This document shows positions 63,215-64,000 of a DNA stretch of 64,000 bases, in pieces; within the stretch, counting starts at the first letter, position 1, and each line of letters begins with the position of its first letter. The notes beneath the pieces were generated by a model. It saw only the letters and a program-made list of their open reading frames with translations, had not been told where the DNA came from and made no database searches. Source of the stretch: Nymphaea colorata. Lineage: Eukaryota; Streptophyta; Magnoliopsida; Nymphaeales; Nymphaeaceae. The translations under genes and the position numbers were made by a program. The stretch lies in the NCBI RefSeq assembly GCF_008831285.2, contig NC_045139.1, forward strand, positions 3,046,704 through 3,110,703. Reading direction: 5' to 3'.

Positions 63215-64000
63215 ATTCCCCCTCAAACTAAACCGCTGCTGAAGGCTAAGTTTGTTCTTGAGATGATTGAATGTACGCTTTGATAAGCTTTTGGTAAAAA
63301 CATCGGCAACTTGATTTGTGGTTGAAATATACTTAGTTTCAAGCTGCTTTTGAGCTACTCTCTCTGTTACATAATAAAAATCAATCTGAATGTGCTTACT
63401 TCGATTATGAAAAACTGGATTTGCCGTCATATAAAGAGAACTCTTGTTATCACAATATAAAATTGGGACTTTGATAATCTGTATTCCAATGTCCTTCATT
63501 AAGAATTGTATCCATGTAAGTTCTGCTGTTGTCGATGCCATTGCTCTATATTCAGCCTCGGTACTAGATCTGGCTGCACTATTTTGCTTCTTGGCACTCC
63601 AAGACACACAATTTGCACCAAGAAAGACACAAAATCCTGTCGTGGATCGCCTAGTTTGAGAACATCCTATCCAATCTGAATCAGAAAAAACATATAAATC
63701 AAGTGTGTTTTGCATCAATATGTTTAGTCCCATGTGTATTGATCCTTTAATATATCGTAGAATCCTTTTGACCATTTGATAGTGAATCTGAAATGGTTCA
63801 TGTATAAACTGACTAACATAATTGACAGCAAAAGAGATATCCGGTCCTGTTAAAGTCAAATATTGTAAAGATCCAACTATCTGCCTGTAGAGAGTAGGAT
63901 TTGCAAATTTTCCTTCATCATCTTTATACTGATGCATTTTCAGACTCATTGGAGTGACACCTGGTTTGCAGTCTTCCATCTTTGCTCTTTCAAGAATGTC
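63017..64000 (-). CDS. Ty1/copia polyprotein, RT end and RNase H (partial)
   Basis: The frame is open from the window edge (reading DILERAK then MEDCKPGVTPM) and carries the end of the copia reverse transcriptase region (PTLYRQIVGSLQYLTLTGPD, ISFAVNYVSQF). The RNase H follows, with LYVFSDSDWIGC, STTGFCVFLGANCVSWSAKK, SSTEAEYRAMA and ILYCDNKSSLYMTANPVFHN. It is intact for its 327 visible codons. The last about 66 codons (from about RGNVNKAGNK) extend into the LTR, so the true protein end may be within or just before the LTR. The gag, protease, integrase and most of the RT lie outside the window. An intact frame suggests a relatively young insertion, into the fourth array unit. Confidence 0.92.
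   Translation of the reverse strand, partial: DILERAKMEDCKPGVTPMSLKMHQYKDDEGKFANPTLYRQIVGSLQYLTLTGPDISFAVNYVSQFIHEPFQIHYQMVKRILRYIKGSIHMGLNILMQNTLDLYVFSDSDWIGCSQTRRSTTGFCVFLGANCVSWSAKKQNSAARSSTEAEYRAMASTTAELTWIQFLMKDIGIQIIKVPILYCDNKSSLYMTANPVFHNRSKHIQIDFYYVTERVAQKQLETKYISTTNQVADVFTKSLSKRTFNHLKNKLSLQQRFSLRGNVNKAGNKSVEEEIDNQDIDKDVKLITEDHEQDCDQIKKAEDKKRRQFRDQMKIVFNPGKNNLPSL

Overview
This is plant nuclear DNA. The genes have GT-AG introns and belong to plant families: a GH3 amido synthetase relic, an ELC/TSG101 relic, a P-class PPR protein, two PADRE (DUF4228) proteins, a MATE relic and an RD21-type protease relic. There is also a Ty1/copia element, several hAT-type non-autonomous elements, and many long (TA)n and (GA)n microsatellites in AT-rich spacers. 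It is a flowering plant; the sequence alone does not fix the lineage.

Layout. 1-5735 is mostly AT-rich spacer with microsatellites. 5744-8523 is a 2.78 kb hAT-like element with a perfect 8-bp target-site duplication; it carries a decayed, intron-containing piece of a MATE transporter gene. 9767-12121 (minus) is a GH3 gene broken by stops, frameshifts and deletions. 14110-15171 (minus) is an ELC/TSG101 gene that has lost its C-terminal domain next to a fold-back repeat. 17177-17527 (minus) is a remnant of a granulin-type cysteine protease. 20647-21876 (plus) is an apparently intact PPR gene. 24956-25447 and 34868-35389 (plus) are two PADRE genes. 26.5-40.6 kb is otherwise repeat-rich spacer with further hAT-like elements at about 28.4, 32.7, 37.1 and 38.1 kb.

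40794-46752 (plus) is a complete seven-exon gene for an EFM4/METTL10-type protein lysine methyltransferase. It carries a partial duplicate of exon 2 inside intron 2. Downstream, 46.35-62.87 kb is a tandem array of about 5.2-5.6 kb units. Each unit carries a copy of the methyltransferase's last exon, one or two copies of a 61-codon minus-strand ORF of unknown function (three intact, one with a stop), and an older degenerate relative of that ORF. The fourth unit is cut off by a minus-strand Ty1/copia element whose RT/RNase H end and 3' LTR fill 62.87-64.0 kb and run off the window.

The live genes are the methyltransferase, the PPR gene, the two PADRE genes and perhaps the small-ORF family. They show no operon-like or pathway relationship. 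The main story is gene decay and duplication driven by repeats. All calls come from reading the sequence by eye, with no database search.
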